Below, piece by piece: positions 48,344 to 58,077 of a stretch of DNA of 64,000 nucleotides. Source of the stretch: Bacillus sp. es.036. GTDB taxonomy: Bacteria > Bacillota > Bacilli > Bacillales > Guptibacillaceae. The stretch lies in NCBI RefSeq assembly GCF_002563635.1, contig NZ_PDIZ01000001.1, forward strand, positions 868,001 to 932,000, read 5' to 3'. Under the pieces are notes generated by a model. The model saw only the letters and a list, made by a program, of their open reading frames with translations, searched no databases and was not told the DNA's origin. Made by a program: the position numbers and the translations under genes. Positions within the stretch are counted from its first letter, which is position 1, and each line of letters begins with the position of its first letter.

Positions 48344-48372
48344 TTGACTAAAAATAAATCGTGTACTATAAT
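48344..48372 (+). promoter_or_regulatory. Sigma-A promoter of the peroxiredoxin gene
   Basis: TTGACT and TATAAT, spacer 17, followed by a 5' leader of about 42 bases. Close to consensus, implying high expression. Confidence 0.75.
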
Positions 48373-48421
48373 GTCATTTGTGGGCGAAAGCCGCAGGATA
48401 TTTTCTAGGAGGGATTTACAC

Positions 48422-48967
48422 ATGGTAGAACGCATGGTAGGTAAACAAGCACCTCGCTTCGAAATGGAAGCAGTGATGACAAACAAAGAATTTGGCAAAG
48501 TAAGCCTTGAAGAAAATATGAAGAACGATAAATGGACAGTCCTTTTCTTCTATCCAATGGACTTTACATTCGTATGCCCAACTGAAATTACAGCACTAAG
48601 CGATCGTTTCGAAGAATTCGACGATCTTGATGCTGAAGTAATCGGTGTATCAACTGATACAATTCATACACACCTTGCATGGATCAATACAGACCGTAAT
48701 GATAATGGTCTTGGTGATCTTAACTATGCACTAGCTGCAGATACAAACCACAAAGTATCAAAAGAATACGGCGTATTCATTGAAGATGAAGGTGTTGCAC
48801 TTCGCGGACTATTCATCATTAACCCTGAAGGTGAGCTTCAGTACTCTGTTGTGAACCATAACAATATTGGCCGTGACGTAGACGAAACACTTCGCGTCCT
48901 TCAAGCACTACAAACTGGTGGCCTTTGCCCGGCTAACTGGAAGCCAGGCCAAGAAACACTTAAATAA
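48422..48967 (+). CDS. ykuU: 2-Cys peroxiredoxin YkuU
   Basis: 181 residues; reduces hydrogen peroxide and organic peroxides. The peroxidatic Cys lies in FYPMDFTFVCPTEITALS (Thr-x-x-Cys environment) and the resolving Cys in GGLCPANWKPGQETL near the C-terminus, as in typical 2-Cys AhpC/Prx proteins. ATG 48422 follows AGGAGGG; the open frame extends 78 bases upstream through the promoter. Thioredoxin-like YkuV, which follows in B. subtilis, is absent. Confidence 0.92.
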   Translation: MVERMVGKQAPRFEMEAVMTNKEFGKVSLEENMKNDKWTVLFFYPMDFTFVCPTEITALSDRFEEFDDLDAEVIGVSTDTIHTHLAWINTDRNDNGLGDLNYALAADTNHKVSKEYGVFIEDEGVALRGLFIINPEGELQYSVVNHNNIGRDVDETLRVLQALQTGGLCPANWKPGQETLK

Positions 48968-48975
48968 AATCAACT

Positions 48976-49010
48976 AACCCCAGAGAGCGCTGCTCTCTGG
49001 GGTTTATTTT
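48976..49010 (+). terminator. Terminator of ykuU
   Basis: AACCCCAGAGAGC and GCTCTCTGGGGTT stem with T-rich tail. Confidence 0.92.
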
Positions 49011-49174
49011 AGTTTAATTAACCTTTTTGTCTTGGAAAAACTCTGCACAGTTACCACTCATTTAAAAAATTCCGAATTTTAGGCCGAATAGGTGGTTATT
49101 TATTTCGAATTCCGATATATTATGTATATTGTCACTCTATTTATCATTACATACTGTCAAAAGGTGGTGTTGGA

Positions 49175-50929
49175 ATGGAAACGTTTAAAAGATTGAAAGA
49201 CTTTTATTGGCCATATAAGAACCTTTTTCTATGGTCTGTGTTTTCCCTTCTATTTGTAACAGGTATTACCGTCCTATATCCTATGCTTCTTCAATTCACA
49301 ATTGATGACGTCATCCTTAAGCAAGAATACAAATGGGTTCCGTATCTTGCATTTGGTTTTATAGGAATTATGATCGTGAAAGGGACAGCTACATTTTTTC
49401 AACAATATTTAGGAGATCTGTTTGGCGTTACCGCTGTTTACAGGCTAAGAGAGGAGCTTTATAAAAAACTGCAGTATTTGCCTTTTCGTTATTATGATAA
49501 TGCAAAAACGGGAGACTTAATGTCGCGTTTAACCGCTGACGTAGAAGGTTTTCGCTTTTTCTTATCGTTTGGATTTGCTCAGGTGATCAATTTTGTTCTT
49601 ATCATAAGCTTTAGTTTAATCGTAATGTTTAGCTATTCAGTTCCGCTAGCTTTCGTTACGTTAGGGATGCTGCCTTTTCTTGCGATTGTCGTTTATCAAT
49701 TTGATAAGCGGGTCCATCCTGCATTCCGTGGGATTCGAAAGTCGATGGCACGCTTGAATACAAAAGTACAAGAAAATATTAGTGGCATTAACACCGTCAA
49801 ATCGCTCTCAAGAGAAGATTTCGAAATTGATAAATTTGTAAATAGTAATACGGATTACCGTGATAACTACTTAACAACGTCTTATATTTGGGCCAAATTC
49901 TTTCCGCTAATGGAGTTTATCGGTAACTTATGTGTTGTTTTTCTTCTATCTTATGGTGGTTATCTTGTCTTTCAAAACCAGCTACAGCCAGGTGAACTAG
50001 TCGCTTTCTTTAGTTTAGTCTGGTATATCATCTGGCCAATAATGAATCTTGGATTTGTCATCAACACCTTCTCTCAATCAAAAGCGTCAGGTGAAAGGTT
50101 GCTGGAAATTCTTGATGAGCCCGAAGATATTTACGATTATAAAGACGCTGTTAACGTTGACCGTCTTGAAGGAAATGTAGCCTTTAACAATGTAACCCAT
50201 CAGTATGCTGTTGATGACGATGAAGCGTTAAAAAACATTTCATTTCATGCTCCGAAAGGGACGACGATTGGTTTATTAGGAGCAACAGGAGCTGGTAAAA
50301 CGACGCTTACTCAGCTCATCGCACGGTTTTATGAACCTAATAGCGGTGAGATTATGATTGATGGTCGAAATATTAATGAGTATAGCTTGAAATCGCTCCG
50401 AAAAAATATCGGCGTCGTTCTTCAAGAGACATTTCTTTTTTCGTCAACGATCAGAGACAATATTGCTTACGGTGATCCTGACATCTCGTTTGATGCTATT
50501 CAGGATGCTGCAAAAAGAGCACAGGCACATGACTTTATCATGGAAATGCCAAATGGATACGATACCGTTTTAGGAGAGCGTGGTATGGGACTCTCTGGTG
50601 GCCAAAAACAGCGGATCGCGATTGCACGTGCAATTTTAACAGATCCAAGTATTTTAATTCTTGATGACGCCACTAGCGCAGTTGATATGCAGACGGAAGT
50701 AAAGATTCAGAAAGCATTTGAAGAAGTGATGAAAGGGAGAACAACCTTTATCATCGCGCACAGAATTTCTTCACTTAAACACGCAGATGAAATCCTTGTA
50801 TTAAACGAAGGAGAAATTGTTGAGCGTGGGAAGCACCAAGAATTGATTGAACAGAATGGATATTACCGGAGTATTTACGATATTCAATACCAAGATCGTA
50901 AGGAGATAATGGCCAAACAGACTGGATGA
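49175..50929 (+). CDS. ABC exporter, degenerate half (YfiB-like)
   Basis: 584-residue half transporter: six membrane helices and NBD. Walker A GATGAGKTT, signature LSGGQKQR, Walker B ILILDDATSAVD, H-loop IIAHRISS. The residue after Walker B is Asp instead of the catalytic Glu, the hallmark of the degenerate partner of heterodimeric exporters such as YfiB/YfiC and BmrC/BmrD. GTG/ATG region with AAAGGTGG upstream; overlaps the partner by 4 bp. Likely multidrug or lipid-linked export; substrate not deducible. Confidence 0.88.
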   Translation: METFKRLKDFYWPYKNLFLWSVFSLLFVTGITVLYPMLLQFTIDDVILKQEYKWVPYLAFGFIGIMIVKGTATFFQQYLGDLFGVTAVYRLREELYKKLQYLPFRYYDNAKTGDLMSRLTADVEGFRFFLSFGFAQVINFVLIISFSLIVMFSYSVPLAFVTLGMLPFLAIVVYQFDKRVHPAFRGIRKSMARLNTKVQENISGINTVKSLSREDFEIDKFVNSNTDYRDNYLTTSYIWAKFFPLMEFIGNLCVVFLLSYGGYLVFQNQLQPGELVAFFSLVWYIIWPIMNLGFVINTFSQSKASGERLLEILDEPEDIYDYKDAVNVDRLEGNVAFNNVTHQYAVDDDEALKNISFHAPKGTTIGLLGATGAGKTTLTQLIARFYEPNSGEIMIDGRNINEYSLKSLRKNIGVVLQETFLFSSTIRDNIAYGDPDISFDAIQDAAKRAQAHDFIMEMPNGYDTVLGERGMGLSGGQKQRIAIARAILTDPSILILDDATSAVDMQTEVKIQKAFEEVMKGRTTFIIAHRISSLKHADEILVLNEGEIVERGKHQELIEQNGYYRSIYDIQYQDRKEIMAKQTG

Positions 50930-52746
50930 AATGGGGTGAAGGCTTGAAGCAAAATCGAAGAGAACGGTTCCATTATTCGCAGGATACAGCGATTGAAAAG
51001 CAGTTTAACTGGAAACAGATGTCACGCCTGCTTGGGTATATGGAACCTTATAAGAAAAGTTTATTACCAAAAGCGATTATTTCAATGCTGCTTTCAACAG
51101 CAGTTCGACTAATTGTCCCGATTTTCATCGGGGTCTTGTTGTTTGATCACGCAATAAAGAATCAAAATCAAACGTTACTTGTCCAATTGATTTTTGGAAT
51201 AGCAGGCTTGTATTTGCTATCGTGGATTGCCAATACGTATCGAATTAAATGGACCAATCAACTTGGTCAATATATTATTTATGACATTAGACAGGGTTTG
51301 TTTAAGCATATTCAGCGACTTTCCCACGGCTTTTTCGATAAACGATCGGCAGGTTCGATCCTCGTTCGAATTATCAATGATGTGAACTCCATGCAGGAGC
51401 TTTTCACAAGTGGTGTTATTAACCTACTAATGGATATTGTTTTATTACTAGGAATCATTGTGATTATGTTTGTGTTAAGTCCTCAATTAACGCTCGCAAT
51501 TATGATCATTTTGCCGCTTATGTTTTTAATCTCAACGAGCTTAAGAAAACGAATCCGTCGATCCTGGCAGGATGTTCGAATCAAGCAGGCGAAAATTAAT
51601 TCACACTTAAATGAAAGTATCCAGGGAATTCGCGTTACTCAATCCTATACCCAGGAAAAAGGAAACATGGAATTTTTCCAGGGCGTAAATCAAGAGAATT
51701 ACGCAAGCTGGAAAGATGCCACGCAAAAGAGTGCTATTTTTAGACCGTTTGTTGAAATGTCAAATGCAATTGGAACGGCCATTTTAATTTGGTTTGGTGT
51801 TTATCTTATTCAAAATGGAATGGATTACGGTGTTTTCGTAACGTTTGCTTTCTATTTAGGGATGTTCTGGGAACCTATTTCTCGTTTAGGGCAAGTTTAC
51901 AACCAACTCCTTGTAGCTATGGCTTCTTCAGAAAGAATATTTGAGTTTCTAGATGAACAACCAAATGTCCCTGAAAAGAAAAACGCAATTGAGCTCGACG
52001 ATATTAAAGGAGAAATCACGTTTGAAAATGTTGAATTTTCCTATGATGAAAGTCGTAAAGCGCTCCATGAGTTAAGTTTGAAAATGCAAGCGGGTGATAC
52101 AGTTGCGCTTGTTGGCCATACCGGTTCAGGAAAATCAACCATTGCAAACTTAATTAGTCGTTTCTATGATCCGACCAGTGGAACCGTTCGAATTGATGGA
52201 ATGGATTTAAAAGACGTGAAACTCGATAGTTTGCGAGAGAAGGTGAGTGTCGTTCTTCAAGATACGTTCATTTTTTCCGGAACCATTATGGAAAACATCC
52301 GTTTTGGACGTCCAGGTGCAAGTGATGAAGACGTGATCGAAGCAGCTAAAGCGGTAGGGGCTGATCACTTTATTCAGCGCTTAAGCAATGGTTATGAAAC
52401 AGAAGTAGAGGAGAGAGGAAACGTTCTCTCGGTTGGTGAGAGGCAGCTATTGTCCTTTGCGAGAGCACTGCTCGCTGATCCCCGTATTCTTATCTTAGAT
52501 GAAGCTACTGCAAGCATTGATACAGAAACCGAGCTTAAAATTCAAGAAGCATTGAATGTCGTCCTAGAAGGTCGAACGGCCATTATGATTGCACATCGAC
52601 TTTCTACCATTCGTGAAGCGGATAATATCATCGTTCTTGACCACGGTCGAATCCTAGAACAAGGAAATCATAGTGAGTTGATGCGTAAAGGCGGAACTTA
52701 CTATGAGCTTGTAAAATCACAGTTTAATATGATGGATGCTGTTTAA
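50926..52746 (+). CDS. ABC exporter, catalytic half (YfiC-like)
   Basis: 606-residue half transporter. Walker A GHTGSGKST, signature LSVGERQLLSFARAL (variant with Val and Glu), Walker B ILILDEATASID with the catalytic Glu, and IMIAHRLST. Canonical signature of the partner plus this Glu make one working site; variant signature here plus the partner's Asp make the other, degenerate site. ATG 50926 overlaps the upstream stop; TTG 50944 with GGGGTGA would give 600 residues. Ends in a terminator. Confidence 0.88.
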   Translation: MKWGEGLKQNRRERFHYSQDTAIEKQFNWKQMSRLLGYMEPYKKSLLPKAIISMLLSTAVRLIVPIFIGVLLFDHAIKNQNQTLLVQLIFGIAGLYLLSWIANTYRIKWTNQLGQYIIYDIRQGLFKHIQRLSHGFFDKRSAGSILVRIINDVNSMQELFTSGVINLLMDIVLLLGIIVIMFVLSPQLTLAIMIILPLMFLISTSLRKRIRRSWQDVRIKQAKINSHLNESIQGIRVTQSYTQEKGNMEFFQGVNQENYASWKDATQKSAIFRPFVEMSNAIGTAILIWFGVYLIQNGMDYGVFVTFAFYLGMFWEPISRLGQVYNQLLVAMASSERIFEFLDEQPNVPEKKNAIELDDIKGEITFENVEFSYDESRKALHELSLKMQAGDTVALVGHTGSGKSTIANLISRFYDPTSGTVRIDGMDLKDVKLDSLREKVSVVLQDTFIFSGTIMENIRFGRPGASDEDVIEAAKAVGADHFIQRLSNGYETEVEERGNVLSVGERQLLSFARALLADPRILILDEATASIDTETELKIQEALNVVLEGRTAIMIAHRLSTIREADNIIVLDHGRILEQGNHSELMRKGGTYYELVKSQFNMMDAV

Positions 52747-52748
52747 AA

Positions 52749-52776
52749 AAAGAAGCCTGCTTGGCTTCTTTTTTTT
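52749..52776 (+). terminator. Terminator of the ABC exporter operon
   Basis: AAGAAGCC-TGCTT-GGCTTCTT stem with T8. Confidence 0.9.
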
Positions 52777-52859
52777 GGGGGATAGAGCTTATCGATAGGA
52801 AATTTTAATAAATGTGAACAGATTATTAACGAACAAAAAATTATTCTTACGAAAAAAGA

Positions 52860-52877
52860 TTGTGATACTTGTCACAA
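52860..52877 (+). promoter_or_regulatory. Rex-type operator over the cyd promoter
   Basis: TTGTGA-TACTTG-TCACAA, a perfect match to the Rex pattern TTGTGAn6TCACAA. It overlaps a promoter of TTGTCA (52869-52874), 17-base spacer, CATAAT (52892-52897), so bound Rex would block RNA polymerase until NADH rises. Confidence 0.8.
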
Positions 52878-52992
52878 TCTCAGTGATGATTCATAATAAA
52901 GGTGTAAACAAGAGGTTCACTGTTTCTATGAGCATTGATAAGGGAAGATGAGTAACAGATGATGAGAAATTGGTACAAAGGGGATGAGCAAT

Positions 52993-54327
52993 TTGGAACT
53001 AGATTCAGCGATGCTAAGTCGTCTTTTAACAAGTCTAACGTTAGGCTTTCACATTATTTTTGCGACGTTAGGTGTCGGTGTCCCGTTATTAATTAGTCTA
53101 GCTGAATGGATCGGGATTAAACGAAACGATCCCTATTATACGTTACTTGCTCGGAGGTGGGCGAGAGGTTTCGTCGTTACCGTAGCGGTAGGTGTTGTGA
53201 CAGGTACTGCTATTGGGTTACAATTATCACTTTTATGGCCTAATTTTATGCAGTTGGCGGGTCAAGTCATTAGTTTACCGCTATTCCTTGAAACATTTGC
53301 TTTCTTTTTTGAAGCGATTTTTCTAGGAATCTATCTTTATACTTGGGACAGGTTTAAAAAGCCGATCTACCACTGGTTAATTTCAATCCCAGTTGTCATT
53401 GGCTCAACGTTATCCGCTGTCTTTATTTCAACAGTTAATGCTTTTATGAACTCCCCGCAGGGTTTTGATATGGTAGATGGTGTGCTTACCAATATCCAAC
53501 CGCTTGCAGCAATGTTTAATCCTGCAACGCCAACAAAGGTTGGGCACGTTGTGATGTCAGCATATTTAACTTCTGCGATCGTACTAGCCGCTATTACAGC
53601 GTTCCATATGTTAAAGGGAAAGCGAAGTACGTATTATCGAAAAGCGCTCAAATTGACGATGACGGCCGGTTTTATCTTTGCGATCGGAACAGCTGTCATT
53701 GGAGATTTTTCAGGGAAATATTTAGCTGAGTACCAGCCGAGTAAGCTAGCTGCTGCAGAGTGGCATTTTGAGACGTCTGAAAATGCTGATCTCGTTGTTG
53801 GTGGTTTTCTAGATGACGAAACGAACGAAGTGAAATATGGTCTTGTTTTACCTAATTTCTTAAGTATTCTTGCCCATGGTGATCCTAATGCTGAAGTAAT
53901 GGGACTTGATCAAGTTCCGGAAGATGAAGTACCGCCGCTTTACATCCACTATTTATTTGATGGGATGGTCGGCATCGGGATGTTTTTGGCCGCTTTAACG
54001 TTCTTTTTTATGATCGCTCTTCGATTAAAACGTTTTAATACCGAAAATAAATGGTTCTTGAGACTCATCGTCCTTGCTGGACCGCTCTCAGTTCTTGCAA
54101 TCGAATTTGGATGGATTTTCTCGGAAGTGGGCCGTCAACCGTGGATTCTATGGGACATAATGAGGACGGGTCATGCTGCTACGTCTGCAAATGGTGTAGG
54201 ATGGATGTTTGTTCTTTTCCTTCTCCTATATATTGTACTTGGCACGCTTTGTGTAACTGTGCTTAGAAAAATGTTCAAAACGAATCCAGCCGAAAATGAG
54301 CTAGAGGAAATTGCTAGAAGGAAATAA
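52993..54327 (+). CDS. cydA: Cytochrome bd-type quinol oxidase subunit I
   Basis: 444 residues, nine-helix subunit carrying the haems. Early TLGFHIIFATLGVG contains a haem-ligand His; SEVGRQPWILWD is the conserved GRQPW motif. The Q-loop is short, so it is closer in size to YthA than to E. coli CydA. TTG 52993 is preferred over ATG 52984 because AAAGGGG then has 8-base spacing. Transfers electrons from quinol to oxygen at low oxygen tension. A Rex site upstream couples it to NADH/NAD. The B. subtilis ythAB pair is the nearest match I recall. Confidence 0.9.
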   Translation: MELDSAMLSRLLTSLTLGFHIIFATLGVGVPLLISLAEWIGIKRNDPYYTLLARRWARGFVVTVAVGVVTGTAIGLQLSLLWPNFMQLAGQVISLPLFLETFAFFFEAIFLGIYLYTWDRFKKPIYHWLISIPVVIGSTLSAVFISTVNAFMNSPQGFDMVDGVLTNIQPLAAMFNPATPTKVGHVVMSAYLTSAIVLAAITAFHMLKGKRSTYYRKALKLTMTAGFIFAIGTAVIGDFSGKYLAEYQPSKLAAAEWHFETSENADLVVGGFLDDETNEVKYGLVLPNFLSILAHGDPNAEVMGLDQVPEDEVPPLYIHYLFDGMVGIGMFLAALTFFFMIALRLKRFNTENKWFLRLIVLAGPLSVLAIEFGWIFSEVGRQPWILWDIMRTGHAATSANGVGWMFVLFLLLYIVLGTLCVTVLRKMFKTNPAENELEEIARRK

Positions 54328-54353
54328 GAGCTTTCAATAAAAGGGGTGAAAAA

Positions 54354-55370
54354 ATGGATATTCAATTACTTGGAATCACCGTTCTGTGGGTTTTTCTTTA
54401 TGGCTATCTCATTACGGCCTCCATTGATTTTGGAGCGGGCTTCTTTGCTTACTATGGAGAGCTTACGGGACGCGACCACATTATTAATAAAATCATTAGT
54501 CGTTATTTATCACCTGTATGGGAAGTGACCAATGTCTTCTTTGTTTTCTTTTTCGTTGGCCTCGTAGGCTTTTTCCCTGATACGGCCTATTATTATGGAA
54601 CGGCTTTACTTGTACCAGGTAGCATCGCCATTATTCTTCTGGCGATACGAGGGTCATTTTATGCATTTGGAAACTATGGAGCGAAGAAAAGCCGAGTTTA
54701 TACGTTTTTATATGGGGTTACAGGCTTATTGATCCCAGCTTCACTTTCAACTGCTTTAACGTTATCAGAAGGTGGCTTTATTGAAGAGGTTAACGGAGAA
54801 GTGAAATTTCTTGCTGGAGAACTATTTTCAAGTTTTTACTCATGGTCTGTTGTCCTGCTTGCGATTGTATCCGTGCTCTTTATTAGTGCGGCGTTTCTCA
54901 CTTACTATGCTAGTCGGGCGAACGATGAGCCCGCGCTTGAACTGCTTAGAAAGTACGCGCTGTTTTGGAGTGCACCAACGATTCTATCGAGTATTCTGGT
55001 TTTCGTAGCACTACAACAACATAATTCCGTGCATTTCGAACGAACGCTAGATTATGCCTGGTTCTTTATTGCTTCACTTTTTTGTTTTTTAATCGCGACG
55101 TATTTGATTTTCCAACGTAAACGATATGGAACAGCATTTATTTTCGTGATGCTTCAATTCTTTTTCGCATTCTTCGGGTATGGCATTTCTCACTTACCGT
55201 GGATTTTATATGATCACATTACCATTTATTCAGGGTATACGAACGAAACAACTGGCGTATATCTTGTTATCGCCTTTATAGCTGGTCTTTGCTTACTCGT
55301 GCCTTCCCTCGTGTTATTAATGAGGCTATTCTTATTTGACGCAGAGTATGTAAAGGGGAATAAGTCCTGA
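54354..55370 (+). CDS. cydB: Cytochrome bd-type quinol oxidase subunit II
   Basis: 338-residue, about eight-helix subunit II, beginning with the conserved region FLYGYLITASIDFGAGFFAY and containing SPVWEVTNVFFVFFFVG. ATG with AAAGGGGTG upstream, 26 bp after subunit I. No cydC-cydD assembly ABC genes follow; they are presumably elsewhere, although the ABC pair upstream should not be confused with CydDC. A hairpin after the stop may end the operon. Confidence 0.88.
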   Translation: MDIQLLGITVLWVFLYGYLITASIDFGAGFFAYYGELTGRDHIINKIISRYLSPVWEVTNVFFVFFFVGLVGFFPDTAYYYGTALLVPGSIAIILLAIRGSFYAFGNYGAKKSRVYTFLYGVTGLLIPASLSTALTLSEGGFIEEVNGEVKFLAGELFSSFYSWSVVLLAIVSVLFISAAFLTYYASRANDEPALELLRKYALFWSAPTILSSILVFVALQQHNSVHFERTLDYAWFFIASLFCFLIATYLIFQRKRYGTAFIFVMLQFFFAFFGYGISHLPWILYDHITIYSGYTNETTGVYLVIAFIAGLCLLVPSLVLLMRLFLFDAEYVKGNKS

Positions 55371-55420
55371 AGAAGAAATATTGACACTGATGATAAGAGT
55401 GGTAGGATAGATATGATAGT

Positions 55421-55455
55421 GCGTCAGCAATGTTGCTGGCGCGCGTTTCTTTCTG
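55421..55455 (+). terminator. Probable terminator of cydAB
   Basis: GCGTCAGCA-ATGT-TGCTGGCGC stem followed by GCGTTTCTTTCT; the T-tract is imperfect. Confidence 0.5.
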
Positions 55456-55476
55456 AATGAGTAGGAGGAGTGTGTC

Positions 55477-56142
55477 TTGAAAAAGCAATTTGCCGTTATT
55501 GGACTCGGTCGTTTTGGAGGAAGCATTTGTAAGTCACTAAGTCAGCAGGGAATGGAAGTTCTTGCGATTGATATGGATGAAGATAAAGTGAATGAGTTTT
55601 CTTCTGTAGCGACACATGCTGTTATCGCTGATTCAACTGATGAAAGTGTTCTTAAAAACCTTGGTATTCGTAACTTTGATCACGTTATCGTAGCCATTGG
55701 TGATAATATTCAATCGAGTATATTAACGACGTTAATTCTAAAGGAATTGGGCGTAAGTAAAATTACGGTAAAAGCCCAAAATGATTATCATGAAAAAGTA
55801 TTAAACAAAATTGGTGCAGATAAAATTGTGCATCCCGAACGAGATATGGGTGTTCGGATTGCTCATAGCATGATCTCAAATAGTGTATTAGACTATTTAG
55901 AACTCTCTGATGAGCACAGCATTGTAGAACTGATCGCAAACTCGAGGATGGATAATAAAACAATCATTGAATTGGATATTCGCGCAAAGTATGGTGCAAA
56001 TATTGTTGCCATAAAAAAAGGTGATGAGATTATCGTCTCGCCTCAAGCTGATCAAAAGATATCAAAAGGTGATATTCTTATCGTAATTGGCTCAGATCAG
56101 GACATTAACCGCCTTGAGCGACAAATTTTAAATCGTGATTAA
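55477..56142 (+). CDS. ktrC: Potassium uptake regulatory protein KtrC
   Basis: 221 residues: RCK-N domain with GLGRFGGSICKSL and the acidic residue at the end of beta-2 (AIDMDED), RCK-C domain with IVVSPQADQKISKGDILIV-like strands. Binds ATP/ADP and c-di-AMP and gates the KtrD/KtrB K+ channel at the membrane. Length and neighbourhood next to rnjA match B. subtilis ktrC (ykqB). TTG start with GAGGAG upstream; partner ktrD is not in the window. Confidence 0.92.
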   Translation: MKKQFAVIGLGRFGGSICKSLSQQGMEVLAIDMDEDKVNEFSSVATHAVIADSTDESVLKNLGIRNFDHVIVAIGDNIQSSILTTLILKELGVSKITVKAQNDYHEKVLNKIGADKIVHPERDMGVRIAHSMISNSVLDYLELSDEHSIVELIANSRMDNKTIIELDIRAKYGANIVAIKKGDEIIVSPQADQKISKGDILIVIGSDQDINRLERQILNRD

Positions 56143-56153
56143 TCTTTACACAT

Positions 56154-56192
56154 AAAAAACAGCCTGTCGAACGATCGACAGGCTGTTTTTAT
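56154..56192. terminator. Bidirectional terminator between ktrC and rnjA
   Basis: AAAAAACAGCCTGTCG and CGACAGGCTGTTTTT perfect stem. Confidence 0.93.
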
Positions 56193-56196
56193 TTGA

Positions 56197-57864
56197 TCAA
56201 ATTTCCATAATGATTGGAAGGATCATTGGACGACGCTTCGTTTTTTCGTATAGGAAAGGTGCAAGAGTATCTGTAATTTCATTCTTAATTTCAGACCACT
56301 GGCTTGTACGCTTTTCCATTACACCACTCAGATGCTTTGATAAAAGCTCTTGAGCATCATTAATCAAATCACCGGATTCTCTCATGTAGACAAATCCACG
56401 AGAAATGATGTCAGGTCCGGAAAGAATTTTAAACTCTTTCATGTTAATGGAGACAACAACAATAACAAGACCTTCTTCAGAAAGGATTTTACGATCTCGT
56501 AGCACAATGTTGCCAATGTCCCCGATTCCTTTTCCGTCAACATAGACAGATCCAGAAGGAATTTTACCACTAATGGAGGCTTCATTTTCGCTTAGTGCGA
56601 GAACTTCACCGTTATCCATAATGAAAGAATGATCCTGCGGAATGCCACAATCTTGTGCAAGCTTTGTATGCATCTTAAGCATACGGTACTCACCGTGAAT
56701 TGGCATAAAGAATTTAGGCTTAATGAGACGAAGCATAAGCTTCTGCTCATCTTGTCCACCGTGACCAGAAGTATGGATGTCACTTAGTTTATGGTGAATC
56801 ACATCAGCACCTGCGCGAGATAGTTGGTTAATGATTCTCGATACGCTTACCTGGTTTCCAGGAATAGGTGAAGAAGAGAAAACAACTGTATCTCCAGGAA
56901 TGATTTGAATTTGACGATGTGTCGCGTTCGCAATTCGAGATAGAGCAGCCATCGGCTCTCCCTGACTTCCTGTACAAAGAATCGTTACTTTATTTTCTGG
57001 AAGACGGTTGATTTGATTCGCATCAATAAATGTATCTTTAGGTGCATTAATGTACCCAAGTTCCTGACCAATCGTAATGTTAGATTCCATACTGCGTCCG
57101 AAGACTGCTACTTTACGTCCGTTTTCAACTGCTGCTTCCACAACCTGTTGAAGGCGGTGAATATTTGATGCGAAAGTTGCGAAAATGACACGGCCATCTA
57201 CTTTTCTAAAGATATCCTGGATGGTTTCCCCAACGCGGCTCTCAGACATTGTAAAGCCTGGAACTTCACTATTTGTACTATCAGAAAGAAGCGCTAGAAC
57301 ACCTTCTTTACCGATTTCGGCCATTTTAGTTAAGTTTGCGGGTTCGCCAACCGGTGTGAAATCAAACTTAAAGTCTCCCGTATGAACGATGTTACCAGGA
57401 GGTGTTTTAACAACAACACCATAGGAATCAGGAATACTGTGAGTTGTTCTAAAGAACATTACTGATGTTTTACGGAACTTAATAATGTCTTCTTCTGTGA
57501 TTTCATTTAAAGAAGCGCCTCGAAGAAGTCCGTGCTCTTCAAGCTTATTGCGAATAAAACCTAATGCAAGCTTACCACCATAGATTGGCACGTTAATTTC
57601 ACGAAGTAAGTAAGGGATGCCGCCTATATGGTCTTCGTGACCGTGAGTGATAAATAAACCTTTGATTTTATCCTGGTTTTTAACGAGATAAGAATAATCG
57701 GGAATAACGTAGTCAATTCCTAGTAATTCTTCTTCTGGGAATTTAATCCCAGCATCAACAAGGATAATTTCATCCTGAAACTGAATACCGTACATGTTTT
57801 TACCGATTTCTCCGAGTCCACCTAAAGCGAACACGGCGGTTTGATGATTTTTAACAAATTTCAT
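56197..57864 (-). CDS. rnjA: Ribonuclease J1
   Basis: 555 residues; zinc-dependent metallo-beta-lactamase/beta-CASP ribonuclease with 5'-3' exo- and endonuclease activity, central to mRNA turnover and rRNA processing. Seen: [18 protein letters not shown] (HxHxDH metal motif), [26 protein letters not shown] and [17 protein letters not shown] (beta-CASP), and [19 protein letters not shown] lies 3 bp after rpoY, its operon partner. Length equals B. subtilis RnjA. Confidence 0.97.
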   Translation of the reverse strand: MKFVKNHQTAVFALGGLGEIGKNMYGIQFQDEIILVDAGIKFPEEELLGIDYVIPDYSYLVKNQDKIKGLFITHGHEDHIGGIPYLLREINVPIYGGKLALGFIRNKLEEHGLLRGASLNEITEEDIIKFRKTSVMFFRTTHSIPDSYGVVVKTPPGNIVHTGDFKFDFTPVGEPANLTKMAEIGKEGVLALLSDSTNSEVPGFTMSESRVGETIQDIFRKVDGRVIFATFASNIHRLQQVVEAAVENGRKVAVFGRSMESNITIGQELGYINAPKDTFIDANQINRLPENKVTILCTGSQGEPMAALSRIANATHRQIQIIPGDTVVFSSSPIPGNQVSVSRIINQLSRAGADVIHHKLSDIHTSGHGGQDEQKLMLRLIKPKFFMPIHGEYRMLKMHTKLAQDCGIPQDHSFIMDNGEVLALSENEASISGKIPSGSVYVDGKGIGDIGNIVLRDRKILSEEGLVIVVVSINMKEFKILSGPDIISRGFVYMRESGDLINDAQELLSKHLSGVMEKRTSQWSEIKNEITDTLAPFLYEKTKRRPMILPIIMEI

Positions 57865-57867
57865 AGT

Positions 57868-58077
57868 CTATACATTCTCCAATTCAAAGTGCTCTGATTT
57901 TTGCTCAAACGCCAGGAAGTCATCTTCCACGGTTTGAATAAATTCAATATTAAGGTCGCGGTCCTTTAATTTGTAGCGAACTTCCCGTTCAGAAGTAGCC
58001 TCTACGTAAAGGCTCATTGTTCGCTCTCTTACAGGAACCTCCTTTTTTGTCTCTTGATAAAATACCTTATAAATCAT
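57868..58077 (-). CDS. rpoY: RNA polymerase epsilon subunit RpoY (YkzG)
   Basis: 69 residues: [38 protein letters not shown] and [17 protein letters not shown], the DUF1447 family now named RpoY. Small core-RNA-polymerase-associated protein of Firmicutes. ATG with AAGGAGAG upstream; 3 bp before rnjA and conserved with it in Bacilli. Promoter in the gap upstream not identified. Confidence 0.92.
   Translation of the reverse strand: MIYKVFYQETKKEVPVRERTMSLYVEATSEREVRYKLKDRDLNIEFIQTVEDDFLAFEQKSEHFELENV

Noticed and set aside
48310-48345. PerR-like box before the peroxiredoxin gene (TTAATTATCATTTAA)
   Set aside because: Only about half of the 15 positions match the TTATAATnATTATAA consensus.
52749-55370. 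The upstream ABC pair as CydD/CydC for the bd oxidase
   Set aside because: A terminator and a separate Rex-controlled promoter stand between them, and the NBD asymmetry fits YfiB/YfiC-type exporters.
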